From positions 1-6,008 of the forward strand of contig PFLZ01000087.1 of assembly GCA_002784795.1 (NCBI GenBank): DNA of 6,008 bases, written 5' to 3'. This DNA is from Candidatus Magasanikbacteria bacterium CG_4_10_14_0_8_um_filter_42_12. Lineage in GTDB: Bacteria > Patescibacteriota > Patescibacteriia > Magasanikbacterales > UBA922. The translations under genes were made by a program, and so were the position numbers. Of the stretch, positions 4,716 to 6,008 are shown in pieces. Position 1 is the stretch's first letter; each line of letters opens with the position of its first letter. Below the pieces are notes generated by a model, which did no database searches, was not told where the DNA came from, and saw only the letters and a program-made list of their open reading frames with translations.

Positions 4716-5102
4716 ATGATGAACGCAGCAAAAAAGAAGAGCCTTGGGTTCTTTCTCATTCGCCTCTCCGTGGGGCTTATCTTTATCGTACAAGGGTGGG
4801 GTAAACTCAATGGCCTTGATATGGTCACAGGCATGCTTGCTGGAATTGGATTCCCTGCAGCAGGATTCTTTGCATGGATTCTCGCCCTTACAGAATTCCT
4901 CGGTGGTGTTGCCGTGATTCTCGGCCTCTTCGTCCGACATGCGGCAATGCTCCTTGCATTTGTCATGCTCGTTGCAATCTTCACCGTACATGTCCCAGGT
5001 CCATTTGGCCAAATGATGGCACCTGTAGCACTCCTCGGCAGTACGCTTGCGCTTATGCTTCTTGGTGGTGGAGATTGGCAACTGATGAAGGAGAAAAATT
5101 AA
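4716..5102 (+). CDS. DoxX family membrane protein
   Basis: The 128-residue protein has four predicted membrane helices (about 10-28, 47-70, 75-93, 102-118) and the DoxX pattern: R16-LSVGLIFIVQGWGKL, then F52-AWILALTEFLGGVAVILGLF with E60 and G63-G64 in the second helix, then a third helix ending T90-VH. The name comes from the small subunit of archaeal thiosulfate:quinone oxidoreductase, and relatives take part in membrane redox reactions; the substrate here is unknown. ATG codons at 4716 and 4719 are both possible. No Shine-Dalgarno site is visible. The dehydrogenase upstream is a plausible partner, but element B between them argues against one simple operon. A bidirectional terminator follows 17 nt after the stop. 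Confidence 0.86.
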   Translation: MMNAAKKKSLGFFLIRLSVGLIFIVQGWGKLNGLDMVTGMLAGIGFPAAGFFAWILALTEFLGGVAVILGLFVRHAAMLLAFVMLVAIFTVHVPGPFGQMMAPVALLGSTLALMLLGGGDWQLMKEKN

Positions 5103-5119
5103 GATTGAAAATTTGACAA

Positions 5120-5178
<59 letters not shown>

Positions 5179-5180
5179 AT

Positions 5181-5924
5181 TTACACGGAATGGTTTTCTA
5201 AATATTCTTGATTTTCGTTTCTCCTAAAAATATGAATTTCAGTAGGGTCCCCAACATGATAGTCTTTTGCCCTCGAAATTTGGAGATCCTCAAGTTCTTG
5301 TGGTCCAGGAGACATTGAAAATCCATCAAATACAAATTCTTCTCTATCAATCAAATATGGATGTGCAGCACTTGCAGCGATTCTAATAGATCGGGCATCA
5401 GATAAATATGGTTGTTCTTCTTGCAAATCTTGAACTTGCTCTTTCGTAATACCCCATGTTTGAGGTGTTCCAGTATCATACGGAGGGCCAATAAGGACAT
5501 AAGATTGAACAGAAGCCGTGTCCCTAAAATCCTGTGAGAAATCACGACCTGGTGGCATCCAAGATTCAATAACTATCTGAGGAGAATATTCTTTCAATGC
5601 AACGTGGTAATCCATTTGGACAACATTTTCACCAATAGGTGGGATTGTATATTTTTCTCTTTGTTCATCATCATCCACGCCTGGATCCACAGCATGATAT
5701 TCAATATCTAGCCCTTTCTCATGAAGTAATCGCCTTAAATGGTACGCCAATTTACCATCTCCAGCCCCAACCTCTAAAATCTGAACGGGGGATTGGGATT
5801 TATCATCCAACCTATCCAATTCTCCTGCTATAAAATTACTGAATTCTTCAATAAACTCTTTTGTGATCACTTCATAAAAAGGATGTTCTTCATTCTTTGA
5901 AAAATCTTTCCAAGAATTTCTCAA
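5181..5924 (-). CDS. Class I SAM-dependent methyltransferase-like protein
   Basis: The 247-residue protein has the SAM-binding motif I I49-LEVGAGDGKLAYHL, an acidic motif II residue (Y76-HAVD80) and a motif IV-like strand I117-VIESWMPPGRD. The remainder (Y142-VLIGPPYDTGTPQTWG and C-terminal FDGFSMSPGPQELEDLQISRAK) matches no subfamily I can name, so the substrate is unknown. There is no ATG or GTG in frame before motif I; the first internal Met is 104. TTG at 5922-5924 is the only reasonable start, and the frame stays open upstream through a GC-rich repeat to a TGA at 5976-5978. The gene may therefore be truncated at its 5' end. AGG encodes 5 of 13 Arg (R38, R64, R134, R218, R234) against 0 of 21 in the dehydrogenase, which hints at foreign origin. 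It is convergent with the DoxX gene. Confidence 0.7.
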   Translation of the reverse strand: MRNSWKDFSKNEEHPFYEVITKEFIEEFSNFIAGELDRLDDKSQSPVQILEVGAGDGKLAYHLRRLLHEKGLDIEYHAVDPGVDDDEQREKYTIPPIGENVVQMDYHVALKEYSPQIVIESWMPPGRDFSQDFRDTASVQSYVLIGPPYDTGTPQTWGITKEQVQDLQEEQPYLSDARSIRIAASAAHPYLIDREEFVFDGFSMSPGPQELEDLQISRAKDYHVGDPTEIHIFRRNENQEYLENHSV

Positions 5925-5943
5925 AAATTCATTCTCGAACCCA

Positions 5944-5973
5944 AATGAAGCTCCCCGCCCCAGAGGGGCGGGG
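5944..5973. repeat. Second copy of the GC-rich 30-nt repeat
   Basis: Bases 5944-5973 are identical to 4561-4590. Here only the nine-pair stem CCCCGCCCC/GGGGCGGGG with loop AGA (5951-5973, in part) survives, because the right flank (TATCAG) does not complement GAAGCT. It lies just upstream of the methyltransferase start on the minus strand. From 5974 to the end of the window I see no gene. Confidence 0.85.
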
Positions 5974-6008
5974 TATCAGTTCTCTATAACAACCGTAATT
6001 GGTGACTG

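Noticed and set aside
4710..5081. Minus-strand open frame of 123 codons, rich in Cys and His, looking like a zinc-binding protein
   Set aside because: It lies almost exactly antisense to the DoxX gene. The Cys and His arise as the complement of its hydrophobic, Ala- and Met-rich codons, and no family or promoter supports it.

Overview
This 6-kb window looks like the chromosome of a small-genome bacterium of the Candidate Phyla Radiation (Patescibacteria, most likely the Parcubacteria group). That placement is an inference. It rests on the style of the proteins (for example a HolA beginning MIIFLYGKDTYR and a short TraR/DksA-type zinc protein), on compact AT-leaning genes without visible Shine-Dalgarno sites, and on GC-rich extragenic palindromes. 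I cannot confirm it without a search. I see no tRNA, rRNA, CRISPR array, transposase gene or phage gene.

Layout. 1-99: a terminator for an unseen upstream gene, then a good promoter. 100-974 (+): a DksA/TraR-family zinc protein and lspA (signal peptidase II), 14 nt apart. 952-1372 (+): a consensus promoter overlapping the end of lspA, a structured leader, rpsT (ribosomal protein S20) and a strong terminator. 1373-1648: no gene, but a dense nest of inverted repeats (element A and a separate perfect 22-bp palindrome). 1649-2614 (-): holA (DNA polymerase III delta subunit), convergent with rpsT. 2615-2729: a divergent promoter region. 2730-3152 (+): a DUF1003 membrane protein whose promoter predicts a leaderless mRNA. 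3153-3239: a perfect 12-bp inverted repeat and a possible promoter. 3240-4493 (+): an FAD/NAD(P)-dependent dehydrogenase resembling type II NADH:quinone oxidoreductase. 4494-4715: element B, related to element A and carrying a 25-bp perfect hairpin, then a small inverted repeat. 4716-5102 (+): a DoxX-family membrane protein. 5103-5180: a two-way terminator whose loop is a (GTA)12 microsatellite. 5181-5924 (-): a class I SAM-dependent methyltransferase-like protein with no ATG start. 5925-6008: a second exact copy of the 30-nt core of element B.

How it fits together. The left part is housekeeping: stress or transcription control, lipoprotein maturation, translation and replication. The dehydrogenase and the DoxX protein may form a small membrane redox pair, although element B lies between them. 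The methyltransferase differs in codon use and probably arrived separately.

The most interesting unexplained signal is the repeat family. Elements A and B share conserved outer sequences and hairpins whose stems differ in sequence but keep their pairing, while their centres are unrelated. They look like REP/REPIN-type composite palindromes. I found no convincing new protein system.
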